Shown here in pieces: positions 1-8,678 of a stretch of 47,628 nucleotides of DNA. The DNA is taken from NCBI GenBank assembly GCA_030765535.1, contig JAVCCH010000066.1, positions 1 to 47,628 on the forward strand, in the 5' to 3' direction. The translations under genes were made by a program, and so were the position numbers. Position 1 is the stretch's first letter. Each line of letters starts with the position of its first letter. This stretch comes from Candidatus Tenebribacter davisii. Its GTDB lineage: Bacteria > Cloacimonadota > Cloacimonadia > Cloacimonadales > TCS61. The notes under the pieces are model-generated. The model saw only the letters and a list, made by a program, of their open reading frames with translations. It did not search any database and had not been told where the DNA came from.

Positions 1-496
1 GAAGAACTCTAACTTTTTGCCCACCATCCAATTCGATCATTTTTTTTGTATGCAGATTTTCAACTATCCCAAGTCCGCTTAAAAGAGAAGCAGCTTCTGT
101 TTCCGCATCCCAACCATTCAGATCAGCAAATTCAACCTCCAAATCTCCGGCTTTCATACCATCTTCATCGGTGAAATCTACTTTGTTATACAAAGCATCT
201 TTCTCAATGATAATTTCGGATAATCTTTTGTGTCCCATAATTACTGTGGCTAGAACCTCAAACTCATCATATTTGAATTGATCTTGTTCCAAGATAGCAA
301 TCCTTTCATTTTTCCCTGTTGTAACCGAGCCGCTTAGAGGGTCAATTTCGCCAGACAGTATTTTGAGAAAAGTTGACTTCCCGGCACCATTAGCACCAAT
401 TAATCCGTAACAATTTCCCGAAACGAATTTCAAATTTACATCACTAAATAACGGTTTGCTTCCAAAAGCAAGCGTCACTTCATTTACATTTAACAT
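1..496 (-). CDS. ABC-F family ATPase (YbiT-like), N-terminal part; 3' end outside window
   Basis: Translating the minus strand from the ATG at 496-494 gives about 165 residues that run off the window edge without a stop. The protein opens MLNVNEVTLAFG and has a Walker A GANGAGKST near residues 34-42. It ends at LDGGQKVRVL, which aligns with the ABC signature region of the first nucleotide-binding domain, with Asp where Ser is usual. There are no membrane segments and there is an insert between Walker A and signature. This fits soluble ABC-F proteins, which act on the ribosome rather than in transport; YbiT/Uup-type members have two ATPase domains. A purine-rich stretch with GGA lies about 9 bases upstream of the start. 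The ABC-F class is fairly sure; the subfamily is a guess because the linker and second domain are missing. Confidence 0.85.
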   Translation of the reverse strand, partial: MLNVNEVTLAFGSKPLFSDVNLKFVSGNCYGLIGANGAGKSTFLKILSGEIDPLSGSVTTGKNERIAILEQDQFKYDEFEVLATVIMGHKRLSEIIIEKDALYNKVDFTDEDGMKAGDLEVEFADLNGWDAETEAASLLSGLGIVENLHTKKMIELDGGQKVRVL

Positions 497-1004
497 CTTT
501 ATTCCTCTTATTTATCATTTATAATTTTATCTTTGAAAACTATACAATTCGCAGGCAATTCCAGAAACTAATCTACACCCTAAATTCTTGTATATGTTGA
601 AGTATTGAGTCAAAGTTTATAAGTAGCCTATCACATCAAGTAATATTTAAGAAGGGGCAGATTTACGCCGTCATCCTGATGAATCTTATGTAGGTAATCT
701 TCTTAGGAAGGACAAGGCGTAAGCAGAAAGGAGACTAGAAGATCAGAAAGTGACAGAGCACACAGAAAGAAAAGATATTAAACTATAAAAAACAGCCAGA
801 TTAAAAAATCTGGCTGTTTTATTATAAATCTTTCGACCACAATTTTCGCAACATATCAGATAATAAAAAAATCATTGACGGCTGGAAAAACAAACCTTAT
901 TTTATCAGAGATAATTTTAAGAGTGATTTTTCAATAAAAGAAAGTATTTTGAAGAGGTAAAATTGCTCACGTTTTTAAGTTTGTGAATGACAAGGGAGAG
1001 ATTG
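497..1004. other. Spacer between divergent genes: imperfect hairpin, terminator and gene debris
   Basis: About 500 bases with no convincing intact gene. At 663-722 the arms TTACGCC and GGCGTAA enclose GTCATCCT/AGGAAGGAC, forming a long imperfect hairpin that looks like a decayed dispersed repeat. A strong terminator hairpin follows at 791-818. From about 832 to 960 one plus-strand frame stays open for some 43 codons (FDHNFRNISDNKK...ESILKR, then TAA) without a usable start codon, so it may be the tail of a lost gene. Functions are not recognisable. Confidence 0.4.
789..824. terminator. Rho-independent terminator hairpin, probably bidirectional
   Basis: A perfect 12-bp stem, AACAGCCAGATT (791-802) and AATCTGGCTGTT (807-818), has a four-A loop, A-runs on its left and TTTT-ATTAT on its right. 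The A/T tails suit termination in both directions. No intact gene ends just before it, which supports a lost or decayed gene nearby. Confidence 0.8.
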
Positions 1005-1397
1005 ATGGATAATATCTATATTAAAGCACTTGAAATTGGAATTGAAAACCTTGATAATGGTATTTCTTATAACAACATGGCTTCAAAAATGGAAATTGAA
1101 AACAAAAGCACTTTTTTTCAGAGGAATTTCCAAGAATGGTTTTATACAAATTTCTATCATCCAGATAAATATATCATAGATGCCGATAGACTAAAACGTA
1201 GGAATCCCGGGTATTCAAATTCAATGAATGATTCATGTTCGGTATTAACTGGGAAAGCATATATGGATTACTTAGATTATATTGAACTGAAGGAGGCAAG
1301 ACAAAGTTCAAAAACAGCTAAAACTATTGCAATCATTTCTATAATAATAACCGGAGTAATTGCGCTTGCACAAATACTAATTAGCATATGTAATTAA
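1005..1397 (+). CDS. Hypothetical small protein with C-terminal membrane anchor
   Basis: A 130-residue protein of unrecognised family. The ATG at 1005 is preferred over the in-frame ATG at 987 because GGGAGAG (994-1000) sits just ahead of it. The first 100 residues are polar, with an aromatic-rich stretch near residues 36-48 (FQRNFQEWFYTNF). Residues about 107-129 (KTIAIISIIITGVIALAQILI) form one hydrophobic segment at the extreme C-terminus, so the bulk is probably cytoplasmic and tail-anchored. It stands alone, next to gene debris and oriented toward a convergent lipoprotein gene. I do not recognise a function. Confidence 0.6.
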   Translation: MDNIYIKALEIGIENLDNGISYNNMASKMEIENKSTFFQRNFQEWFYTNFYHPDKYIIDADRLKRRNPGYSNSMNDSCSVLTGKAYMDYLDYIELKEARQSSKTAKTIAIISIIITGVIALAQILISICN

Positions 1398-1507
1398 AAA
1401 ACTATTTGATGAAATAGTTAGGTTTCACATTCTATTGAACCAGTTCTAAAAGAGTTCAATAAAAAGTATTGGATAAAGTTGTCGGGAAACTACTTTTCCA
1501 ATCAAAA

Positions 1508-2152
1508 TTATTCTGTATCTTCAACATCCAAAAAGTTCAATACATCATTCACGAAAGTGATATTGCTGGCAATGGTTGTTGTTCGGGAAGATTTTTCCAG
1601 ATTGCCATCTATTTGTTTTGCTTGAGCCAGGTAACTGATGGCTTGCGACAGCATTTCCTTTTCTTTGTTCAAAAGTATTCTAGCTTCTTTCCGATATTGA
1701 GTGATCTCACTTTTCAGTTTTAAACTGTTCAATTTATTCATCACATTTATATAATCAGTTTTATCTTTAAATCCTTCAATCAACACGAAACCGGCATTAT
1801 TATATTGCCAGGCTTCAATATCAAACCGCTGTAAATCCTTAGCATATCCGGCAGCTTCCAAGAGACACTTAGCTTGTTTTTCATAGTTACTTTCTGCTTC
1901 TTTCACAGCAGCTTTAGCAGAACGATAAGAGCTCCATAAAGATGCTTCATCAACAATAACATTCTCTTCAACTTTTTCTTCTGTCAGGTCTGTAGGTTTT
2001 TCTACTTTCGGTTCCTGTTCTGGAACTAGAATTGAATCAGTTTTTTCTTTGCTTGTAAGTGATTCCATAAGTTTCTGCTCGGTTCCTTTTTCTTTTGGAC
2101 TACATCCGATTATCAATAGTACAACAATAGCAAACATAAAAAATTTTCTCAT
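1508..2152 (-). CDS. Lipoprotein, helical, unknown function
   Basis: A 214-residue protein. The start at 2152 is chosen because AAAGGAG lies 5 bases upstream and because it places a classic lipoprotein signal at the N-terminus: MRKFFMFAIVVLLIIGC with a lipobox LIIGC and Cys17 as lipidation site. The longer reading from 2212 would bury this signal. After the Cys comes a Lys/Glu/Pro/Val-rich linker (to about residue 70), then a region of Ala/Leu/Lys-rich helices with WQYNNAG and KDKTDYINVMNKL elements reminiscent of TPR-like helical hairpins. It is likely anchored in a membrane facing the periplasm. No enzymatic motif is visible. Confidence 0.8.
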   Translation of the reverse strand: MRKFFMFAIVVLLIIGCSPKEKGTEQKLMESLTSKEKTDSILVPEQEPKVEKPTDLTEEKVEENVIVDEASLWSSYRSAKAAVKEAESNYEKQAKCLLEAAGYAKDLQRFDIEAWQYNNAGFVLIEGFKDKTDYINVMNKLNSLKLKSEITQYRKEARILLNKEKEMLSQAISYLAQAKQIDGNLEKSSRTTTIASNITFVNDVLNFLDVEDTE

Positions 2153-2340
2153 GGTAAGCTCCTTTGAAATAATTTGATGATTTAAATAAGAATAAATTGA
2201 TTTTTCTGTCAAACACTTTGCTGTAATACGAGATCAAGAAAATTTGACTCAAGTTACCTGATCTTTTAGATTTTAAATTCATTGAATAATTTCTCAGGAT
2301 TTGGCTTTACAAATTTTGATTCTTCTTCTTCTTCTCTCTT

Positions 2341-3183
2341 ATGAAAATTTTTGTACAATGTAATTATAAATTGTTGGATTGCGGTGAATTTGAGAAATTG
2401 GAGCAGATTGATGATATTATCATTCGAAGACCGGCTTTACAGGCTGAATGGAAGCGAAAACTAGGAAATGATATTTGGCAACAATATCAGGCAAAATTTG
2501 ATTATACACAAAATGAATGGACTACAATCCCTGAAATTAACTTACCATATTTTGTGTGTAACAATTTAACTTTTGAATTAAGATTATCTTCTAATCGTCA
2601 AATAGGGATCTTCCCTGAGCAATTAACGAACTGGCAGTGGTTGAAAAAAGTGATCTCTAAGGCAAATCGACCTCTCAATATTTTAAACGGATTTGCCTAT
2701 ACGGGAGCATCGACTCTTTTTGCATCTGCAGAAGAAACTACTCTCACTCATGTCGACGCTTCTTCAAGTAGTGTGAATTGGGCAAAACAAAACTGTCGAT
2801 TATCCAATCTTGAAAATACTAATATCCGCTGGATCGTTGATGATATAATTTCTTTTCTTACTCGTGAAGTTAAACGTGGAAAGGTATATGATGGGATAAT
2901 TCTTGATCCACCTGCTTTTGGTCGCGGAAAAAAAAGTTCTATATGGAAGATAGGTAGAGATCTGCCAAAATTAATGAAATTAGTTGATAAACTACTAAGT
3001 AATGATCCCGAATTTGTGATCTTATCTTGCCATGATAAAGATTATGGGAAACGTGAATTGAGAGATGAACTTACAAAATTGCAAAGTTTGAAAACTAGTA
3101 GAATAGAAACATTAGATCTAACAATAAAATCAAAAACAGGAAATGACTTGCCTGCTGGAAAATGTGCCAGATGGAAAAAATAA
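2341..3183 (+). CDS. Class I SAM-dependent methyltransferase, COG1092 (RlmI/RlmK-like) type
   Basis: A 280-residue protein. The SAM-binding motif I is at LNGFAYTGASTLFAS (about residues 118-132). An acidic motif LTHVDASSSSVNWAKQN follows, then the catalytic-loop motif LDPPAFGRG (about residues 188-196), typical of the COG1092 rRNA cytosine methyltransferases such as RlmI. The usual N-terminal PUA domain is absent or very divergent, so an RNA substrate is probable but unproven. There is no clear Shine-Dalgarno; a CTTCTTCTTCTTCTCTCTT pyrimidine run precedes the ATG. A shared terminator hairpin just after the stop separates it from the convergent protease gene. Confidence 0.82.
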   Translation: MKIFVQCNYKLLDCGEFEKLEQIDDIIIRRPALQAEWKRKLGNDIWQQYQAKFDYTQNEWTTIPEINLPYFVCNNLTFELRLSSNRQIGIFPEQLTNWQWLKKVISKANRPLNILNGFAYTGASTLFASAEETTLTHVDASSSSVNWAKQNCRLSNLENTNIRWIVDDIISFLTREVKRGKVYDGIILDPPAFGRGKKSSIWKIGRDLPKLMKLVDKLLSNDPEFVILSCHDKDYGKRELRDELTKLQSLKTSRIETLDLTIKSKTGNDLPAGKCARWKK

Positions 3184-3220
3184 AAAAACCTGCATGAGAA
3201 ACAACTCATACAGGTTTTAA
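3184..3220. terminator. Bidirectional terminator between convergent genes
   Basis: Arms AAAACCTGCATGAG (3185-3198) and CTCATACAGGTTTT (3205-3218) pair with one mismatch around a 6-base loop, with A's before and T's after. It lies between the methyltransferase stop at 3183 and the protease stop at 3247 and can serve both. Confidence 0.85.
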
Positions 3221-3246
3221 TTTCAATAAACTAGTTGTGTAGATAA

Positions 3247-6200
3247 CTACTTCATCAATATCATTTTCCTCACAGATGAATAATTTTTTGAGTCCATCTT
3301 ATAGAAATATATTCCGCTTGAAACAGATTTATTGCTGTTATCCTTACCATTCCAGGATGTGAAATGAACACCTTCCGGCATATTCCCAGATATAAGAGTT
3401 CTAACAAGTTGTCCACGTGCATTGAAAACTTTCAACTTAACAAAACCTTCTTCTTTAACACTGAAACTGATATTGGTAACAGGATTGAACGGATTAGGAT
3501 AATTCTTATTAAGTTCATTCACAAATACAGGAACAACTTCCGGTTCAATACCGGATGTGGCATCAAATGCATTACCTGTCCTTTGCGGATTACGCTTGAA
3601 ATTTGACCAATATATAGTACCACTGGAGTTTTTGTAATCAATTAAATAGTAAGCGGATTGATTAGGAACCAATATTTCAATATCGTTATCATCATCAGCA
3701 TATCCTATTGAGGGTGCAACTTTAATGGAATTACCAAAATAAATTGGGAACATGTCAGTTTCATTACCCGTTATATCTATGGAATGCAGATATCCTGCGT
3801 CATCACCGAAGATAATATCAGGAGTTCCATTGTCATCAATATCTATAATGACAGGAGTAGATTCAGCTGTCTCACCAATAGAAACAGGGAAATTCGGAAG
3901 ATCATTTCCAGCTTGATCCCATAAATGGATTACACCGGTTTGATCCACAAAACAGATATCATTGTTTCCGTTATTATTAAAGTCTGCAGTTACAATTGAT
4001 GTACGAACGTCAGCACCAATATCATGATTCCAGATTAAAGAACCATCATGATTTATGGCAAAAACAGAACCCGATATTGTGGAAACGATCACTTCAGGAT
4101 TATTATCAGCATCTATATTAACTATGCTTGGTCCCTTTGAAGAACCAAAGGTAATATTATAAGGCCAGCCAGAAAGGTTGGCACCCGTATTGGAGGAAAT
4201 GGCATTTAAAGAACCTGATATCGTTACAACAAGAATTTCCAGATTTCCATCATTATTCAAATCTCCAACAGCAGCTGAAGATAATACAGGAGCATTAAGT
4301 GCAGCCGGGAAATTTGGAAAAGATGTGCCGTCAGAATTAATAATATGAACTGCGCCGACAGGGAATGAGCAAATAATCACTTCCATTGTTCCATTACCGT
4401 CTACATCTGCGATCATAGGATTACTTTTGATAATACCGCCAGCTTCATAATCAAAAATAATACTTCCGTTATGGTCATAGGCGATTACATGACCAGCATC
4501 ATTACCAATAACAATATCTTCAATACTGTCTCCATCAACAAGTCCGACAGCAACTGCTTCATTAATTGTAGCACCAGTATCGATCGGGAAAGGAGCCACA
4601 GGTGTTCCATCTGCATGCATTACATGAATATTTCCACTATAATCACCAAATATTATTTCATTTGAACCATCATCCTCAAGGTCAATAATCGTACCACTTG
4701 ATAAAGTTAAACTTCCTAAAACTAAGGGCCATCCTGCTTGAGCAAGTGTTAATTCTACTGTCGTCTGAATTGCAGCTACATAAGGCCAGGATGAATTGGA
4801 ATTAGCTGTTATTGTTAAAGTAAATGGTATAACGTAGTCAGAAATTGAGACAGAAGTTTCGAATCTGAATGGATCACCTGTATTCCAGGCGCTTCCTCCT
4901 GATGCTATATCAGAATAGACAACTTCATCATTAAGTATTGTCACCTCACCTACATCGCAACTCAGGGTAGCTGTAATCCCCTCTGCATCGATCCAGATCT
5001 CATCATTATGCAAATTGATCAAAAGATCAATAACTTCACCTGGATTTGGAACCCCATCACCATCACCTGATTGTTCAATTGTGGTTGTTTCGGCAATAAT
5101 GATGTTAGGTAAAAGATCATACATTGCACCCTTAAAAGAATTAACTCGTCCTGCACCTAACATACCAATATACATTGGATCATTAACAGCTTCGATATCA
5201 TCACAAGTATATTCCAATCTGGTTTTTAATTCTTGTGGTGTAAGATCTGGGTGAACAGATTTAATAAGACCTGCAACACCTGCCACAATTGGAGAGGCCA
5301 TAGATGTACCATTAAAATTTTCGTATCCATTTCCTGCAATTATGGTAGAGTAAATTGTCGCACCGGGAGCAGAAACATCGACGGGAGTTCCATAATTAGA
5401 AAAATTAGCTTTTACATCATTATAGGGTCCTGTAGCGGCTACACAGACAGCGTTTGTAGCATTACCTGGATAATGAGCAGTAGTGCCAATGTCTACATTA
5501 TCATTTCCAGCAGCACAAACAACAATTGCTCCTTGACCTATGGCATAGTTGATAGCATAATTAGCTGTTGCTCCGTTGCCGCTGCCGCCCCAACTACAGT
5601 TGATAATGTCAGCGCCTGAATCTGCACAATAATAAATTCCTTGATATCCATTGTAAATTGACGTTGTAGCAAAAGTTGTAGGTGAATGACGTGACGAAAT
5701 AAGTTTAACGTTCATCATTGGTCCTGTAACACCAATATAGTTATCGCCTACTGCTCCAGCACAACCAGCAACATGAGTACCGTGATCATTTTCTACATGG
5801 CTTTGAAATGACTGATTAGTGTTACTATGAAAATTCCAACCAATACAGTCATCTACATATCCATTACCATCATCATCTATACCATTTCCACCAGAAACAA
5901 CCCCGGATGTCCAATTTATATTCATGGTATTTCCACCAGATGTTGAATTTAGTTCCGGTTCATTGATCCAAATATTGCTCTGAAGATCAGGATGATTCCA
6001 TTTGATCCCTGCATCAACAATACCAATTACAATATCTTCACTTCCGGTTGTGTAGTCCCAGGCAGGTTCGCTGCGAATAAACTCATGGAACCACTGCATA
6101 TCATAGCCTGTATCATTAGGAACATATTCCACTCTGTTAATTGCTTCATATTCTGCATAGATTATATTCTGATCCGAGGATAATGCTTCCAGTGCTGATT

Positions 6201-6528
6201 CAATGTTATCATTGCTTGCCAGAGTAATATTGTAGATACATCGCGGGTATAATCCATTATCGTTCCAATCCAGATCTTTCAAAAAACTAATGCTTTGTTC
6301 CAGGTCAACAAATCCATATTGCCTGGATAATTGATCGAAACTTGATATTCCAGTTTCCACAATACCATCAGTTAATTCATAGTCTAGTATACACTCTCTA
6401 TTACCGATGGAATCCCATGTGAAACCAACAATTATTCTTTTGGGATAAAAATATTCCTTATCAAAAGGTAAGGCAAATAGCGCAGAAATGCACAACACTA
6501 ATAAAAGTATTAAAAATAATTTTCTCAT
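3247..6528 (-). CDS. Secreted subtilisin-like serine protease (S8) with FG-GAP repeats and C-terminal sorting domain
   Basis: A 1093-residue extracellular protease. It has an N-terminal signal peptide (MRKLFLILLLVLCISALFALP) and a propeptide-like region to about residue 145. The S8 catalytic domain carries Asp172 (IVDAGIK), His249 (DHGTHVAG), the oxyanion Asn342 (AAGND) and Ser409 (NGTSMASP). After a beta-sandwich region (about 475-595) come roughly eight FG-GAP/VCBS-like repeats of the form D-x-(D/N)-x-(D/N)-G-x-x-(D/E)-I (about 605-985), which resemble calcium-binding propeller blades. Residues about 1010-1093 are a FlgD-like sorting domain starting NYPNPFNP and ending SSGIYFYKM...ILMK, similar to type IX or related export signals in FCB bacteria. 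AAGGAG lies upstream of the ATG. All catalytic residues are present, so it should be active. Substrate unknown. Confidence 0.93.
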   Translation of the reverse strand: MRKLFLILLLVLCISALFALPFDKEYFYPKRIIVGFTWDSIGNRECILDYELTDGIVETGISSFDQLSRQYGFVDLEQSISFLKDLDWNDNGLYPRCIYNITLASNDNIESALEALSSDQNIIYAEYEAINRVEYVPNDTGYDMQWFHEFIRSEPAWDYTTGSEDIVIGIVDAGIKWNHPDLQSNIWINEPELNSTSGGNTMNINWTSGVVSGGNGIDDDGNGYVDDCIGWNFHSNTNQSFQSHVENDHGTHVAGCAGAVGDNYIGVTGPMMNVKLISSRHSPTTFATTSIYNGYQGIYYCADSGADIINCSWGGSGNGATANYAINYAIGQGAIVVCAAGNDNVDIGTTAHYPGNATNAVCVAATGPYNDVKANFSNYGTPVDVSAPGATIYSTIIAGNGYENFNGTSMASPIVAGVAGLIKSVHPDLTPQELKTRLEYTCDDIEAVNDPMYIGMLGAGRVNSFKGAMYDLLPNIIIAETTTIEQSGDGDGVPNPGEVIDLLINLHNDEIWIDAEGITATLSCDVGEVTILNDEVVYSDIASGGSAWNTGDPFRFETSVSISDYVIPFTLTITANSNSSWPYVAAIQTTVELTLAQAGWPLVLGSLTLSSGTIIDLEDDGSNEIIFGDYSGNIHVMHADGTPVAPFPIDTGATINEAVAVGLVDGDSIEDIVIGNDAGHVIAYDHNGSIIFDYEAGGIIKSNPMIADVDGNGTMEVIICSFPVGAVHIINSDGTSFPNFPAALNAPVLSSAAVGDLNNDGNLEILVVTISGSLNAISSNTGANLSGWPYNITFGSSKGPSIVNIDADNNPEVIVSTISGSVFAINHDGSLIWNHDIGADVRTSIVTADFNNNGNNDICFVDQTGVIHLWDQAGNDLPNFPVSIGETAESTPVIIDIDDNGTPDIIFGDDAGYLHSIDITGNETDMFPIYFGNSIKVAPSIGYADDDNDIEILVPNQSAYYLIDYKNSSGTIYWSNFKRNPQRTGNAFDATSGIEPEVVPVFVNELNKNYPNPFNPVTNISFSVKEEGFVKLKVFNARGQLVRTLISGNMPEGVHFTSWNGKDNSNKSVSSGIYFYKMDSKNYSSVRKMILMK

Positions 6529-6805
6529 TATTACTCCTTATCATTAATTTAATTGACAAATGATTTCTTCTTAGTTGGTTTTGATAGGAAGTTTTGTCAA
6601 GTTCTATAATATACTGTTATGTTCATTAAATTATAAGAATTAAATAGGTGAATACTTTTTTAATTGTAATTTATTGGGGGTTTCAGAAATTATTTTCAAT
6701 TGAAAAAATATATTCCGCTGCAGGTTGGTTTTCAATTATTCCATTTTCTATTCTAAATTACTTTTTTCATTGACTCACAGATTTGATTTTAACATTTGAA
6801 TAAAT

Positions 6806-7837
6806 ATGAAAAAAGCAAATTTATCAATAGATTTAGGTGGAACACATACGCGTCTTCGAGTAGAAGTGCTTGAGAACGGTGATGTGATCTCAACTTCTCA
6901 GGAATTTAAAAAGAAGGTAAACTCTGTAGCTGAATTAGAAAACTTTATTGATCTTACTGTAAAAAAGATCAATTTCGATTTGCGATCTGCTAAGTGCGTA
7001 ATTGGTTTTGCAGGAGCGGTGATAGATCATAAAAAAGTTCAAATTACAAATTGGATGCATAAACCAACAATAATTTTGGAAGAATTGCTTCAATGGGGAT
7101 TTCCAGAAAATAATACGATTATGGTGAACGATATGGAGCTGGCAGGTTATGGAATTTTAGACCTGGAAGAAAAAAAAATGATAGATTCAGTTCTATGTGA
7201 GGCTTTGTATAAACCTGATATTCCAGCTAAAAACCGGATAAATAATAAACTTATTATTGCACCTGGAACCGGATTTGGAACTGCAAGTATATTAGAGGTT
7301 AAGACTCGCAAAGGTAAGATCATAAAAGAGGTTCTATCCTCTGAGATCCAACATATTCAAGTTCCTCCGCTGGATGAAAGGCATGCTGAAATTATAGCAA
7401 TGATCCTTTCCCAAAAACCCGGGAGGAGATTTTTAAATTTTGAAGATTTTGTTTCCGGGAAAGGATTATGTGAATTATATCAAGCAATAATGAAATTAGC
7501 AGGAAAGGAACAGGTAGAAAAGGATGCCTTTGATATTGCCAACTCAGCAATAAATGGAAAAGATAAAATTGCGGTAGAAGCACTTAATATTTATTATAAA
7601 TGTACAGGTAGAATAATTCAGGCAATGGCACTGATGATACAACCCTATGGGGGTATTTATTTATGCGGAGCTTCCACCGTTCAGAATGCGGCATTTATTA
7701 AGCAAAGTGGATTAATGGAAGAATTTCATAATTGTCTAATTCGACAGCAGCTTCTAATTCAATTTCCAGTTTATATTATTTCTAAATTAGATATAAATAT
7801 TGCTGGAGGATTATGGGCTTGCAGGAATATTGTTTAA
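6806..7837 (+). CDS. glk: Glucokinase (Glk family)
   Basis: A 343-residue hexokinase-fold enzyme that phosphorylates glucose with ATP. Motifs in order: the phosphate-1 loop DLGGTHTR (residues 9-16), FAGAV, the catalytic region MVNDMELAGYG with the expected Asn-Asp pair, the phosphate-2 loop IAPGTGFGTA, and a C-terminal adenosine motif GGIYLCGAS followed by a tail like that of bacterial Glk (LMEEFHN...). This pattern fits PF02685 glucokinases rather than ROK kinases, whose zinc-binding cysteines are missing. It is slightly longer than the about 320-residue norm, with an insert near residues 120-148. The stop is immediately followed by the ATG of the next gene, so the two are co-transcribed. 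A 277-base spacer upstream shows no clear sites. Confidence 0.88.
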   Translation: MKKANLSIDLGGTHTRLRVEVLENGDVISTSQEFKKKVNSVAELENFIDLTVKKINFDLRSAKCVIGFAGAVIDHKKVQITNWMHKPTIILEELLQWGFPENNTIMVNDMELAGYGILDLEEKKMIDSVLCEALYKPDIPAKNRINNKLIIAPGTGFGTASILEVKTRKGKIIKEVLSSEIQHIQVPPLDERHAEIIAMILSQKPGRRFLNFEDFVSGKGLCELYQAIMKLAGKEQVEKDAFDIANSAINGKDKIAVEALNIYYKCTGRIIQAMALMIQPYGGIYLCGASTVQNAAFIKQSGLMEEFHNCLIRQQLLIQFPVYIISKLDINIAGGLWACRNIV

Positions 7838-8617
7838 ATGCAATACGATAAAGTAAAAGATAAATTTGCCATAGTTATAAATAAATTACCAGTTCTCAGA
7901 AAACTGTTTTATCTGATTCTGGATATGTTGCTTTTGCGTCAGTGGTATGTAAAAAAAGAGATCAAGAAACATTTCAAAGCTGATAAAGAGTTGCGGTTTT
8001 ATGATGCCGGTGCCGGCTTTGGGCAATATTCATATTTTATTCTTAAACATTTCAAGAAAGTAAAGATCCATGCTGTTGATCTGAAAACAGATTACATGGA
8101 TTCCTTTGCACATTATGCACAGAAAACAGGTTGGCAAAATTTTAATGCTCAGCAGGCAGATCTGACAGAATATATTCCAGAAGAGAAATTTGATCTCATC
8201 ATTGCAATCGATATTTTAGAACATATTGAAGATGATGAACAGGTATTGCGGAATTTCAGGAAAGCTCTGGAAAAAGATGGAAAACTGATAATTTCATCAC
8301 CCAGTAATTTTGATGAATCTGCTAAGTTTACAGCAGAACATGTACGTCCGGGTTACAGCAAAGAGGATATTTGTTCAAAATTAATAAGAGCGGGTTTCAA
8401 AATAGATTCATTTGAATATTCCTATGGAAAATTTGGAAAAATATATTGGGTTCTCGCTCTAAAATATCCACTGTCATTGATCTCAACATCTAAGATATTA
8501 GCAATATTTCTTCCAATTTATTATTTAATCTTCTACCCTATTGCTTTATGCTTTATGATCTTAGATTATTGTAAAAAAAATAAAATAGGAACCGGTGTAA
8601 TCGTAGTAGCGGAATAA
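7838..8617 (+). CDS. Class I SAM-dependent methyltransferase with C-terminal membrane segment
   Basis: A 259-residue protein whose ATG directly follows the glucokinase stop. Motif I is FYDAGAGFGQYSYFIL (about residues 52-67), followed by the acidic motif IHAVDLKTDYMD, then FDLIIAIDILEHIEDDEQ and a KALEKDGKLIISSPS post-motif. These are typical of Methyltransf_11/25 small-molecule or lipid methyltransferases. Residues about 204-245 are strongly hydrophobic (YWVALKYPLSLIS... FLPIYYLIFYPIALCFMIL), suggesting membrane association and a lipid or membrane-bound substrate. Which substrate cannot be read from sequence. Confidence 0.8.
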   Translation: MQYDKVKDKFAIVINKLPVLRKLFYLILDMLLLRQWYVKKEIKKHFKADKELRFYDAGAGFGQYSYFILKHFKKVKIHAVDLKTDYMDSFAHYAQKTGWQNFNAQQADLTEYIPEEKFDLIIAIDILEHIEDDEQVLRNFRKALEKDGKLIISSPSNFDESAKFTAEHVRPGYSKEDICSKLIRAGFKIDSFEYSYGKFGKIYWVLALKYPLSLISTSKILAIFLPIYYLIFYPIALCFMILDYCKKNKIGTGVIVVAE

Positions 8618-8618
8618 T

Positions 8619-8668
8619 CTTGGGTCAGAGTTTCAATAGATAATGACTTTATAGAGTTCTGACCCAAG
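8619..8668. repeat. Inverted repeat with TTGGGTCAGA / TCTGACCCAA arms, REP/RAYT-like
   Basis: Perfect 11-bp arms CTTGGGTCAGA (8619-8629) and TCTGACCCAAG (8658-8668) enclose 28 bases, lying between two convergent stop codons (8617 and 8679). The GGGTCAGA core with a following GT recalls short palindromes mobilised by Y1 (RAYT) transposases. It could also act as a terminator, but lacks a T-run. Confidence 0.5.
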
Positions 8669-8678
8669 CTAAATAATC

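Noticed and set aside
1399-1460. Hairpins AACTATTT/AAATAGTT (1400-1419) and ATTGAAC/GTTCAAT (1434-1460) as terminators
   Set aside because: Stems are AT-rich and short and neither is followed by a T-run; too weak to call.
5015-5619. Plus-strand open frames opposite the protease gene
   Set aside because: They are shadow frames of a strongly supported minus-strand gene, lack signals and show low-complexity residue use.
6529-6805. TTGACA/TTGACT-like boxes upstream of glucokinase as a promoter
   Set aside because: No acceptable -10 box lies at 16-18 bases from either, so the match is not better than chance in AT-rich DNA.
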